The notes under the pieces are model-generated. The model searched no databases, was not told the origin of the DNA, and was given only the letters and a program-made list of their open reading frames with translations. A stretch of 36,272 nt of DNA, from assembly GCA_903932505.1 (NCBI GenBank), contig CAIZGN010000582.1:1-36272 (forward strand). Reading direction: 5' to 3'. The translations under genes were made by a program, and so were the position numbers. This stretch comes from Candidatus Hydrogenedentota bacterium. Its GTDB lineage: Bacteria; Hydrogenedentota; Hydrogenedentia; Hydrogenedentales; CAIZGN01. Shown here in pieces: positions 7,003 through 15,329 of the stretch; the stretch's first letter is position 1, and each line of letters opens with the position of its first letter.

Positions 7003-8397
7003 ATGAAGGATCAAGGACTGAGCCGGAGGGCATTTTTGCTCGCCACCACCACCGCCGCGACTGTGGCCGCCGGTGGATGCGCCACACGGCCGAACACGGC
7101 GAAAGTGGTGCCGGGCAAACAATCCCCCAACGAGCGAGTAATTGTCGGCATGATCGGTTTGGGCGGACGGTGCCGTGGCGTGGGTGCGGACTGCCTCAAA
7201 GTGCCCCAGATGCAGATTGTGGCCGCCTGCGACTGTTTCAAGGTGCGCGTAGATTCGTTTCTGCAAACCGTGGGCAAAGATCAGAACTGGAAGGGCTATC
7301 TCGACTTCCGAGAAATGATCGAGCGCGAGAAACTCGACGCAGTGATGGTGGAAACCACGACCCATGCCCGCGCTTGGGTGGCCTGCACGGCCATGTCCAT
7401 GGGTGTGGATGCCTACATCGAGAAGCCGATGGCTTTGACAATTTCCGAAGGCCGCCATATGGTTCAGGTTGCGCGGAAATACAAGCGGGTGACGCAAGTG
7501 GGCACCCAGCAGCGATCGATTCCCCTGAACATGTGGGCCAGCGACCTCGTGAAGAACGGGGCGATTGGAAAAGTGAAGACGGTATGGGCGCCGAACTATG
7601 TAGCCGCCAGCCGCTGGACGCCCCAACCCGGCCAAGACCTTCCCGAGGGTGGCACCGAGGGTTGGTGGGATCTCTGGACGAACCAGGCGGAATTCCGCCC
7701 CTATCACAAAGAGCTGCACACAAATTGGTCAAAATGGTGGGACTATGACGGCGGTGGCGTTTGTTTCGGTGTCACCGGCTGGGGTACGCACAGCTACGAC
7801 CAAATCCAGCGCGGACTTGGCACGGATGAGACCGGCCCAGTGGAAGTACTGCTTGAGGAACCGATGCGTGAAGAACTCACCGGGAAATTTGACGATCGGA
7901 AGCCGTCCCCGGATGAAACCGGTGCGCCTTATTACTCCATGGTGAAGAATCTCAAGGGCGAACGCGCCAAGGTCAGCATGAAATTCAAGAACGGGACGGA
8001 ACTGAAGCTGCATCTTGATGCAGACAACGCGCCGGGCCTGGGTTGCATCTTCGAGGGCGAGAAGGGTCGCATCGAGATCAACCGCGACATGATATCCGCG
8101 AATCCCAAGGAACTCATCAGTGGACCGGATAATCCCGGCCCGCTGAAAGTCCCCGAAAATCAGCCGCACATTGAGAATTGGATCGACTGCGTCAAAACAC
8201 GCAAGCGCTGCAATGCCGACATCGAATACGGACAGCGTGCCACCTCGCTATGCTACTTGGTGAACATCGTGCGCGATGTCGGTCAGGTCGGCAAAGTGCA
8301 GAAGTGGGATCCGGCCAAGGAACGCTTTACCAACTGCGAAGAAGGCAATGCGCTGTTGTCGCGTCCGCGTCGTCCGGGTTTTGAACTCCCTGCGTGA
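7003..8397 (+). CDS. Gfo/Idh/MocA oxidoreductase, Tat signal, possibly lipidated
   Basis: The 464-residue protein begins MKDQGLSRRAFLLATTT, a Tat signal, and has AAGGC with Cys26 as a possible lipobox. The Rossmann NAD(P) motif is IGLGGRCRG (51-59). EKPMA (140-144) carries the conserved lysine of the family. The C-terminal half is the alpha/beta substrate domain, including a long aromatic insertion around WGTHSYDQIQRGLGTDETGP. Such proteins oxidise or reduce sugar hydroxyls. The export signal is typical of planctomycete-like bacteria, where the cofactor is presumably bound before export. GGAG lies 8 nt before the ATG at 7003. Together with the DUF1080 neighbour it suggests a 3-keto-sugar pathway; the substrate is unknown. 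Confidence 0.92.
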   Translation: MKDQGLSRRAFLLATTTAATVAAGGCATRPNTAKVVPGKQSPNERVIVGMIGLGGRCRGVGADCLKVPQMQIVAACDCFKVRVDSFLQTVGKDQNWKGYLDFREMIEREKLDAVMVETTTHARAWVACTAMSMGVDAYIEKPMALTISEGRHMVQVARKYKRVTQVGTQQRSIPLNMWASDLVKNGAIGKVKTVWAPNYVAASRWTPQPGQDLPEGGTEGWWDLWTNQAEFRPYHKELHTNWSKWWDYDGGGVCFGVTGWGTHSYDQIQRGLGTDETGPVEVLLEEPMREELTGKFDDRKPSPDETGAPYYSMVKNLKGERAKVSMKFKNGTELKLHLDADNAPGLGCIFEGEKGRIEINRDMISANPKELISGPDNPGPLKVPENQPHIENWIDCVKTRKRCNADIEYGQRATSLCYLVNIVRDVGQVGKVQKWDPAKERFTNCEEGNALLSRPRRPGFELPA

Positions 8398-8411
8398 AGC
8401 ATGATTGTGTC

Positions 8412-8449
8412 GCCCCACATTCCCCAGCTGCGGCGCGGGAATGTGGGGC
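8412..8449 (+). other. Intercistronic 13-bp perfect hairpin
   Basis: GCCCCACATTCCC (8412-8424) pairs perfectly with GGGAATGTGGGGC (8437-8449) around a 12-nt loop. It fills half of the 79-nt gap between the Gfo/Idh gene and the HzsA-like gene. There is no T-run after it on either strand, so a classical terminator is unlikely. It could set mRNA stability or expression ratio between the two genes, or be a protein-binding palindrome. Confidence 0.6.
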
Positions 8450-8476
8450 CGTTGTTCATTAAAGGAACCACCCCTC

Positions 8477-11400
8477 GTGAAACGTTTCCTCCTGTTCGCC
8501 TTGAGCCTCGCCACCCTCTTCCCCATTTCGACCGCACAGGCGGTGGAACGGCAGGAAGGCGCGTACGGCAACGCCCTGGACACGCTCCGGGGCGCGATGC
8601 TGGTACCCGCCGACCCTGTGTTCACGACCCTCCCACTCACCGTGGAATGCCGCGTGAAGCTCTTCGGCACCACGGCCTACAACATCATCGCGGCGAATGA
8701 GACCAAGGCGTCCGGCAGCCACTGGGAACTCTTTACCACGCCGGGCGATGGCACGCTGCACGCCTATGTGCCGGGCCGCACCCCTGACCATGTCCACACC
8801 AGCACCGCCATCGCGGATGGACAATGGCATTGGTTGACGATGCTTATGGAAGAGGGGCGGATACGGCTGATGGTCGACGGGGTGGAAAAAGCGAACACGG
8901 AATCCACCTCCACCGGCGCACCGGGCGTTTCCGGACCACTCGCCTTTGGTAGTCTCGCCGAGGGTGGCTTCAACTGCAACGGGGTTATTGACGAACTTCG
9001 GATATCCAAAGGACTGCACACGTCACCGACCGTGCCACAAGGTGAACTGGCTTCCGATGAGACCACAGTCGGACTATGGCATTTTGCGTTGGACGCTTCC
9101 GGCAAGGATGCTTCGCCCGGAAAACACGATGCGCAATTGCGGGCCTCCCAATCGACTTTCCTTGCGGACGGCACCGAAATTCCGGGCGGCATGCCGACGG
9201 CGCTGCAAGCACTTCCCCTGGCCGAAGACCCCGCCCCATCCCGCGCGGCCGTGCTTGAGGTAGCCACGCGTCTACCACTGCACACGGTGGATGCGGGGGC
9301 GGTTCCAGACGCCGCCCTCCGCGAATGGCTTTATGACTTCGTGTGGATGGGAAAAAAGGAATATCCCGACCAGCGACCCGGCGAATCCAAGCCGGAGAAG
9401 GTCAAGGAAGAGGTTTACGATCCGCAATCGTTGATGAGGGAAGAGGATGGCGGGCCCTTGGGCGCGGTCGTCCGGCGCACCCGTGCGTTGTTGGCGAACC
9501 CCGCCTTTTCCGGTGGCACCGACAAGACTGCGGCTTGGGGAAGCGATCTGCAAGCAATTGAATCCGCCCGGGCAATGGTTGCCGGGGATCCGGAGAAGTC
9601 CAAAGCACTGTATCTGGCTGCATGCGCCCTTCGGCGCGAGGTTGCGCTTCGGAATCCTGTGCTGGACTTCGATTCGATCCTGTGCGTGGCGCGCGGGAGT
9701 TTTGAGGGAAGTGTGCGGTCAAACCCGAGTACCGCCGACCCGCAGGGCGGGCATTTTGTCACGCAATACTTCGGGCACAACGCCCTGCCCGGGGGCGGGC
9801 TTTATGTGGTGCGAAACTACAAGACCAAACCGGAAATTATGGACCTACTGAAGGATTCGGTGGTAGAAAACGGCCCGATGAAGGGGCAGAAGCTCGACCA
9901 CGGTGGCTTTGCCACACCCGACCTTTCCTATGACGGGAAAAGCATCGTTTTTGCATGGACGGGAAACAAGGAACATCTTTGGGTCTACTCAAAGGACACC
10001 TGCTTTCATCTTTTCAAGGTCAATGTGGACGGAACGGGTCTAACCCAATTGACCGACGGCGATGTCAATGATTTTTCACCGTGCTGGTTGCCCAATGGTC
10101 GCATTGCGTTCGTATCGGAACGGCGCGGCGGCTATATCCGGTGCTTTTCCGCATATCTCAAGGTGCGCAGTTACACGCTGTTTTCCATGCGGGAGGACGG
10201 GACGGATATCTCGCCCCTGAGTTACTTTGAGACCAGCGAATGGAATCCCTCTGTGAACAACGAAGGGCAGCTCGTCTATACGCGATGGGATTATGTGGAT
10301 CGCGAAAACTGTCTTGGCACTCGTTTCTGGATCAGCGGGGTGGATGGCACGAATCCGCGTGCGCCACACGGGAACTATCCGCTGCCGTACGATACCTTCC
10401 CCGACCATAAGCCTTGGGAAGTGCGGAACGGGCGGGAGTGGGACAGCCGCTTCGGCGCGCCCCTGGTCGAAATGGATATCCATGCGGTGCCGAATTCGCC
10501 GCTCTACCTCTTCACCGCCGCACCGCACCACGGTGAGATCTACGGTTCGTTGTGCATGCTTGACCTGCGCCAAACCGATGACCACCACATGGGACAGATC
10601 AAGCGCATCACGCCGGAGGAACCTTTCCCGGAAACTGAGACGGCCGGACGGCGGCACTACAAATACGGCACCCCGTGGCCATTGAATGAGGACTTTTATC
10701 TTTGCAACGTGTGGGAGAACATGGCGCTGATCGACCGCTATGGGAACAAGGAAGTCCTTTGCGACCTGCGGTCACTGCCCTGTGCCCAAGATGAACGCTT
10801 GCGCATCATCGATCCCATCCCCCTCCGCGCGCGGCCACGACCGGAGAACGAGCCCGCCCCCGCGCCAAGTACGCCCGCCGCATCCCGCCCCAAGGCCACC
10901 ATCGCGGTCATGAATGTGTATGACTCCGATCTGCCATTGCCCGAAGGAGTTAAAATCAAGTGGCTGCGGGTCGTGCAGAATATCCCCAAAACCAACCATG
11001 CCATGGGCGAACCGCTGATCGGCTATGAGCGAGAAAACACCCCGCGCATCCCGCTTGGCATTGTTCCGGTGGAAGAGGATGGCAGCGCCTATTTCGAGGC
11101 GCCGGTGGGCAAGATGCTCATATTCCAGGCGCTGGATGATCACCACATGGCGGTGCAATCCATGCGGTCGTCGGCTTTTGTGCATCCGGGCGAACAGCTG
11201 TCCTGCATGGGCTGTCACGAGAACCCGCAGCGGGCTGCGGCACCGACTGCTTCCCCAATTGCCACGCGCCGCGCACCTTCCAGGCTGGAACCTGAAATCG
11301 GCCCGATCGAGCCGATCAGCTACTATCGACAGATCAAGCCCATCTTCGATAAGACCTGCGTGCCGTGCCACAAGGAAAAGGCCTTGGGCCCGCAGGACAT

Positions 11401-12595
11401 GAGTTATGAAGCCCTGAAGGAAGACTACACCTTCTGGTTCTCTGGAGCGATGTTTACGGACATGACCACCGCCTACAGCGGCGTGCACGGAGGATCGCGG
11501 ACCATCCCCGGGCGTTTCGGGGCGCGCGCCTCGAAAATCGGACAGGCCCTCCTGACGGAATCGCACCGCACATGCGTCTCCCCCGAGGACCGCCTCAAAG
11601 TCACCGTGTGGCTCGACTCCAATTCCCTGCGCCTGGGCGCATACACCCGTGAAGACAAGCAACTCGCGGGTGAACTGGTGTGGCCTGCCATGGATGTGGA
11701 TCCCGCCAACCCGCAGGGTATAGACGGAAGCGAGCCGGGGCTGCGCCACAATTTCTGGCATGAGAATCTTTATGGCCCCTTCCCCATACTGTTTTCAGAA
11801 CACACCCACGACCGCGTCGCCATCATGGACAAGACGGGCAGTATCGTGTGGGAATACCCCGTGCCACATCCGCAGGACGTCTGGATGCTGCCCAACGGCA
11901 ACATCCTCACCACGTATTATCAGGGCGTCCGCGAGGTCACCCGCGACAAGCAGACGGTGTGGGAATTCACGGTTGAAAAGCCCAACGAAATCCCGAACTG
12001 CCAACCCCTTCCTGACGGGAATGTGCTCATTGGCATCGTGGGCCAATGCCGCTTGATCGAAGTCAATCGCAAGGGCGAAATCGTGCACGAGGTTCAGCTG
12101 CAAACCACCGAAAAAACAGCGCACGCGCAATTCCGCATGTGCCGGAAGACACCGGAAGGGACTTATGTCGTCCCCTTCACCGCTGAGGGAGCCATTCGTG
12201 AATACGATGCCTCGGGCAAGGTTATTCGCGAGTTCCCGAAGCAGCCCATGCCCGTAGGTGTGGTGCGTCTGGACAATGGAAACACGCTGATCAGCGCCGA
12301 TGGCAAGGTGACCGAGTACGACCGCAACGACAAGGTAGTCTGGCAGGTACTCCCCCACGAAATCCCGGACATCCAAATCGGCGTGTTGGCAGGCATATCC
12401 AGACTGGACAATGGCAATACGCTGGTCTGCAACTGGAACGCACAGGACAAAGACCGCAAAGTCGGAGCGCACCTTTTCGAGATTACTGATGACAAACGGG
12501 TCGTCTGGCAGATTTCCGGCCCGCAGGTGGGGCAAATGGCGCAATGTCAGGTGTTGGCGGAGGATCTCGCCAGGCCAGCCCCAAGTCTAAAGTAG
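8477..12595 (+). CDS. LamG + HzsA-related dihaem propeller protein with C-terminal ASST/PQQ-like propeller
   Basis: The 1372-residue exported protein has a signal peptide KRFLLFALSLATLFPISTAQA. Residues about 45-205 are a LamG jelly-roll domain ending in LWHFALD. Residues about 475-760 carry TolB/WD40-like blades (PDLSYDGKSIVFAW and relatives), as in hydrazine synthase alpha-subunit (HzsA) relatives. Two c-type haem sites follow: CMGCH at 910-914 and CVPCH at 961-965. Residues about 1115-1360 form a second propeller with repeated 'LxNGNTLI' and 'VVWQ' blades, as in arylsulfotransferase/PQQ families. The GTG at 8477 is chosen because the signal peptide begins there and AAAGGA precedes it. It shares strand with the DUF1080 and Gfo/Idh genes and may take electrons from them. 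The HzsA relation does not imply hydrazine chemistry. Confidence 0.85.
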   Translation: MKRFLLFALSLATLFPISTAQAVERQEGAYGNALDTLRGAMLVPADPVFTTLPLTVECRVKLFGTTAYNIIAANETKASGSHWELFTTPGDGTLHAYVPGRTPDHVHTSTAIADGQWHWLTMLMEEGRIRLMVDGVEKANTESTSTGAPGVSGPLAFGSLAEGGFNCNGVIDELRISKGLHTSPTVPQGELASDETTVGLWHFALDASGKDASPGKHDAQLRASQSTFLADGTEIPGGMPTALQALPLAEDPAPSRAAVLEVATRLPLHTVDAGAVPDAALREWLYDFVWMGKKEYPDQRPGESKPEKVKEEVYDPQSLMREEDGGPLGAVVRRTRALLANPAFSGGTDKTAAWGSDLQAIESARAMVAGDPEKSKALYLAACALRREVALRNPVLDFDSILCVARGSFEGSVRSNPSTADPQGGHFVTQYFGHNALPGGGLYVVRNYKTKPEIMDLLKDSVVENGPMKGQKLDHGGFATPDLSYDGKSIVFAWTGNKEHLWVYSKDTCFHLFKVNVDGTGLTQLTDGDVNDFSPCWLPNGRIAFVSERRGGYIRCFSAYLKVRSYTLFSMREDGTDISPLSYFETSEWNPSVNNEGQLVYTRWDYVDRENCLGTRFWISGVDGTNPRAPHGNYPLPYDTFPDHKPWEVRNGREWDSRFGAPLVEMDIHAVPNSPLYLFTAAPHHGEIYGSLCMLDLRQTDDHHMGQIKRITPEEPFPETETAGRRHYKYGTPWPLNEDFYLCNVWENMALIDRYGNKEVLCDLRSLPCAQDERLRIIDPIPLRARPRPENEPAPAPSTPAASRPKATIAVMNVYDSDLPLPEGVKIKWLRVVQNIPKTNHAMGEPLIGYERENTPRIPLGIVPVEEDGSAYFEAPVGKMLIFQALDDHHMAVQSMRSSAFVHPGEQLSCMGCHENPQRAAAPTASPIATRRAPSRLEPEIGPIEPISYYRQIKPIFDKTCVPCHKEKALGPQDMSYEALKEDYTFWFSGAMFTDMTTAYSGVHGGSRTIPGRFGARASKIGQALLTESHRTCVSPEDRLKVTVWLDSNSLRLGAYTREDKQLAGELVWPAMDVDPANPQGIDGSEPGLRHNFWHENLYGPFPILFSEHTHDRVAIMDKTGSIVWEYPVPHPQDVWMLPNGNILTTYYQGVREVTRDKQTVWEFTVEKPNEIPNCQPLPDGNVLIGIVGQCRLIEVNRKGEIVHEVQLQTTEKTAHAQFRMCRKTPEGTYVVPFTAEGAIREYDASGKVIREFPKQPMPVGVVRLDNGNTLISADGKVTEYDRNDKVVWQVLPHEIPDIQIGVLAGISRLDNGNTLVCNWNAQDKDRKVGAHLFEITDDKRVVWQISGPQVGQMAQCQVLAEDLARPAPSLK

Positions 12596-12620
12596 TGCGC
12601 TACGTTCGCGATTATTCTTA

Positions 12621-12649
12621 TTGACATCGCATGTTGATGCGGGTAGGCT
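12621..12649 (+). promoter_or_regulatory. Possible promoter of the small 70-residue gene
   Basis: A perfect -35 TTGACA (12621-12626) is followed by 17 nt and TAGGCT (12644-12649), a weak -10. The start would fall near 12656, 18 nt before the proposed ATG at 12674. The -35 is convincing, the -10 is not. Confidence 0.35.
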
Positions 12650-12673
12650 TGGCGCATGAACTTGGAGGCGACC

Positions 12674-12886
12674 ATGGTATCGAAAACTGATAAAGCAAGA
12701 AAGAGGGAAAGGGGGCGTATCGTCCCGAATGTTATTGACGATGCTCACATGCCTGTGGACGATGCCACTAGCATCAAAACGTCCAGACTCCAGCGCAATC
12801 TGAAGGAACTGTTATCCAAAGTCCCATCAGAGAGTGCGGGTGCGCAAGAGGATTGGGGTGTACCTCAGGGAAAGGAAATTTGGTAA
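12674..12886 (+). CDS. Small hypothetical protein (70 aa)
   Basis: I do not recognise this protein. It is charged, with a basic N-terminus (TDKARKRERGR) and a helix-like segment SRLQRNLKELLSKVP near residues 39-53, and ends in DWGVPQGKEIW. There is no signal peptide or membrane segment. The ATG at 12674 is preferred to the one at 12656 because GGAGG ends 5 nt before it. The composition resembles small DNA-binding or antitoxin-like proteins, but there is no partner gene beside it (13062-14327 is an unrelated oxidoreductase on the other strand). Confidence 0.5.
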   Translation: MVSKTDKARKRERGRIVPNVIDDAHMPVDDATSIKTSRLQRNLKELLSKVPSESAGAQEDWGVPQGKEIW

Positions 12887-13006
12887 GCGGGGACTGGGGT
12901 TATCGCGCCATCTTGTGAGTGGAGCCTTGAATAGACCGGTTGCCTGTTCTTCACTGGGTTCGCAATAGAAGGCTACACGCCGTATTGCATATCGACACTA
13001 CAACAT

Positions 13007-13036
13007 GGCGCGCCATCCCTGCCGGGATGACGCGCC
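13007..13036. terminator. Hairpin between convergent genes
   Basis: GGCGCG-C-CATCCC (13007-13019) pairs with GGGATG-A-CGCGCC (13024-13036) around a TGCC loop: two 6-bp helices separated by one mismatch. It lies between the convergent small gene (ending 12886) and the Gfo/Idh gene (ending 13062), where a bidirectional terminator is expected. Neither strand has a T-run, so termination is uncertain. Its CATCCCTGCCGGGATG core resembles dispersed intergenic repeats. Confidence 0.45.
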
Positions 13037-13061
13037 CATCAAGACTGGTTTCCAACAAATC

Positions 13062-14327
13062 CTAGACCACCGGCTCTTCTTTTCCTGCGTCGAATTTGAC
13101 CACTTTGCCTTCGCGCAGAGACTGCATGCCCATGATTAGGGCGGTTTGGGTGTGGTAGGCCAAGTCGGCGGGACTGTCGGGGTTTCTGTTGCCGGTTTGT
13201 GCGCAATGCACCAGATTCCGCATGTGGAACAGGGTGTTCTCGCCATGCTCGATGGCGAACTTCTGTTCTTCCTTCCCTGCCTTCTTGCTCTCATCGGTGG
13301 GGATGAGCACGATCTCATTTTCCTTGATGGTGAGTGATGCATCCCATCCGCGAATGACCGGTATGCGCATGCCAGCCCCGCGACCACCGGTCGCCTGATA
13401 ATCGTTACCCTGGGTGCCCAGCACGGCCACGGTGATTTTCTCGGGGTAATCGATGAGCATGTTAAACGTGTCCGGCACTTCTCGTTCGGTGTAGCGCCAC
13501 ATACCGCCGGTCGCCACGACTTTTGAGGGCATCTTGACGCCCAAAATATGCAGCACGGGGGTCAGCGAATGCGGGAACAGGTCCGTCACCGGGCCTCCCG
13601 CATAATCCTCATACATGCGCCAGCGGAATAAACGGCTGACGTCGAAATCACGCTTGGGCGCATCGCCCAGAAAGGCCTCCCAGTTGAGGTCGCGGCCCGG
13701 CTTGGCATTCGGGTCATCGATGGGCATACCGCGTTCGCCCCAGTCACCGGTACGGAAGAAACCGCACTCCGCGTGGATGGGTTGCCCGATGGCCCCGTCT
13801 TTCACCAGCTTCTCAATTTGATGCCAGGCGGTGTCCGACATACCCTGCGTACCCAACTGGAAAATGGCGTTGGACTCGGCGGCCACCTTGGCCAGTTCTT
13901 TGATGACGCCGAACTGCCGCCAATGCGTCACAGGCTTCTCGCAATAGACATGCTTACCCGCCTTCAGGGCGTCCATGGCCTGATGCCCGTGGTGGTGATC
14001 GGGGGTGGCGATGGTGACCATATCGACGCGCTTGTCCGCGAGCAGTTCGCGGTGATCCATGTATTTCTTGACCTTCTTGAATCCAAATTTCTCGATGGTC
14101 TTTTCTATGCGCGGGCGATAGACGTCGCAGAGGGCCACAATCTCCACCGTGCCGTCACGTTCCGCCATTTCCTTGAGGGCTGCCAAGTGCGCGCCACCGC
14201 GTCCGCCACAGCCGATCAGTCCGACGCCGATGCGCTCATTCGGGCTCTTCACTTTTTTCGCATGCGCCATTGCACTCGCGGCCCACGCCGTTGCGGCGGC
14301 ACTCGCCATAAACTGCCTGCGATCCAT
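13062..14327 (-). CDS. Gfo/Idh/MocA oxidoreductase with Tat signal
   Basis: The 421-residue protein opens with the Tat signal MDRRQFMASAAATAWAASA, cleaved near AHA. The Rossmann motif is IGCGGRGGAH (38-47). ATPDHHHGHQ (107-116) and EKPVT (130-134) are the usual NAD-side and catalytic-lysine blocks. The C-terminal domain has YEDYAGGPVTDLFPHSL, typical of the exported subfamily common in planctomycete-like bacteria. It is the last gene of a three-gene minus-strand operon (isomerase, DUF6807 protein, oxidoreductase), with a 44-nt gap upstream and GGGAG before the ATG. It is a distant homologue of the plus-strand oxidoreductase at 7003-8397, not a recent duplicate. A sugar or cyclitol substrate is likely; identity unknown. 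Confidence 0.92.
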   Translation of the reverse strand: MDRRQFMASAAATAWAASAMAHAKKVKSPNERIGVGLIGCGGRGGAHLAALKEMAERDGTVEIVALCDVYRPRIEKTIEKFGFKKVKKYMDHRELLADKRVDMVTIATPDHHHGHQAMDALKAGKHVYCEKPVTHWRQFGVIKELAKVAAESNAIFQLGTQGMSDTAWHQIEKLVKDGAIGQPIHAECGFFRTGDWGERGMPIDDPNAKPGRDLNWEAFLGDAPKRDFDVSRLFRWRMYEDYAGGPVTDLFPHSLTPVLHILGVKMPSKVVATGGMWRYTEREVPDTFNMLIDYPEKITVAVLGTQGNDYQATGGRGAGMRIPVIRGWDASLTIKENEIVLIPTDESKKAGKEEQKFAIEHGENTLFHMRNLVHCAQTGNRNPDSPADLAYHTQTALIMGMQSLREGKVVKFDAGKEEPVV

Positions 14328-14371
14328 GGTGTCTTTCTCCCAGTCTTGGTTTATAGGCCTTCGTTAAAAAA

Positions 14372-15307
14372 TTACTTACCCACGGCCTTCTTCCAGGCCT
14401 TGTAGTCCTTCGCCAGTTTCTTCGCGTTCGGTTGTCCGTCATAAAACACGACGCCATAGCGCACGCGCAAGGTCTCACCTTGCTTGAGGGACATGGGTTC
14501 ACGATAGAGGTTGAGTGTGGCGGCCAGATAGGCAAAAATGCCGCCATTGTCCCCCATGGTGAACCATGTGGCCGGATGCCGGGGATTGTCGGGATGCTCG
14601 AACATCGCAATGGTGACGGGCTTGCCATCCGCCTCGGCCTGATAGGCGCACCAGATATCCGGGGTGTTGCGCTCGTCCCCGCGCACGATCGGGCCGGGTT
14701 TGCCGGAGGCGAAAATGAACTTGCCGTTCTTGTCCATGCTCTGAATGAAACGCGCACCAAGCCCGTAGTAGTGGTTTCCTGTGAGTTCCAAGTCACCCGC
14801 GCCATGCGCCGGGGTCAGTTGCGTTTCCCAACTCACCACGCGACCAGAGACTCCCTTGAGTTGCATCACGCCCACAGTGCGCATTTCCGCCGCCCAGGGC
14901 TTGTCCTGTCCCGGGGCGGTCCAGTCCAGCATCTCCCCGAAATGGGTCCAATTCCCGCCACGAACGGTTTCGGTCTTGGAACCGGTAAACTCCCGGTGAA
15001 GCTGTTTTCCGCCCTTCTCGGTTTCTTCCCAGAAGGAGACTTTGTTGATGCCCAGCGCGTACATGAGTGCGTGGTGGTGCTTGTGATCAGACGGGGAATC
15101 GCGCAGAAATTGCACCCCGCCCGGCGTGTAGCATTCGTTCACATAGGGCTTGAAAGGCACCTTTGTGAAAAGATACTTGAGCACCGGCCCCCGGGTGTCG
15201 CGAATCTCGACCGCCTCGTCCCCCATGTTTACCCGCAGGGCGGGCGGGGCTGCGAATGCGGAAAACGATGCTGTCACGCCCAATACCAACACCAGTCTGG
15301 AAACCAT
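14372..15307 (-). CDS. PmoA-like DUF6807 family protein
   Basis: The 311-residue protein has a signal peptide (MVSRLVLVLGVTASFSAFA). The body matches the DUF6807 ('methane oxygenase PmoA', a misleading name) family: RDTRGPVLKYLFTKVPFKPY, SPSDHKHHHALMYA with its histidine cluster (74-79), FHYYGLG-type NHYYGLGARF and the closing YGVVFYDGQ. These proteins are not membrane methane monooxygenases; they occur in carbohydrate loci next to Gfo/Idh oxidoreductases and isomerases, exactly as here. I chose the ATG at 15307 because it begins the signal peptide and is preceded by AGGGAG; the frame is open further upstream into the preceding gene, which is 22 nt away. Confidence 0.88.
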   Translation of the reverse strand: MVSRLVLVLGVTASFSAFAAPPALRVNMGDEAVEIRDTRGPVLKYLFTKVPFKPYVNECYTPGGVQFLRDSPSDHKHHHALMYALGINKVSFWEETEKGGKQLHREFTGSKTETVRGGNWTHFGEMLDWTAPGQDKPWAAEMRTVGVMQLKGVSGRVVSWETQLTPAHGAGDLELTGNHYYGLGARFIQSMDKNGKFIFASGKPGPIVRGDERNTPDIWCAYQAEADGKPVTIAMFEHPDNPRHPATWFTMGDNGGIFAYLAATLNLYREPMSLKQGETLRVRYGVVFYDGQPNAKKLAKDYKAWKKAVGK

Positions 15308-15329
15308 GGCCAATTCTCCCTTGCCCGGC

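Noticed and set aside
8477-12595. True hydrazine synthase subunit, indicating anammox
   Set aside because: HzsB/HzsC partners and other anammox genes are absent, and HzsA-related proteins are widespread in non-anammox bacteria.
14372-15307. Particulate methane monooxygenase subunit
   Set aside because: The 'PmoA' label of this family is historical; the protein is a secreted soluble DUF6807 protein with none of the membrane helices of real PmoA.
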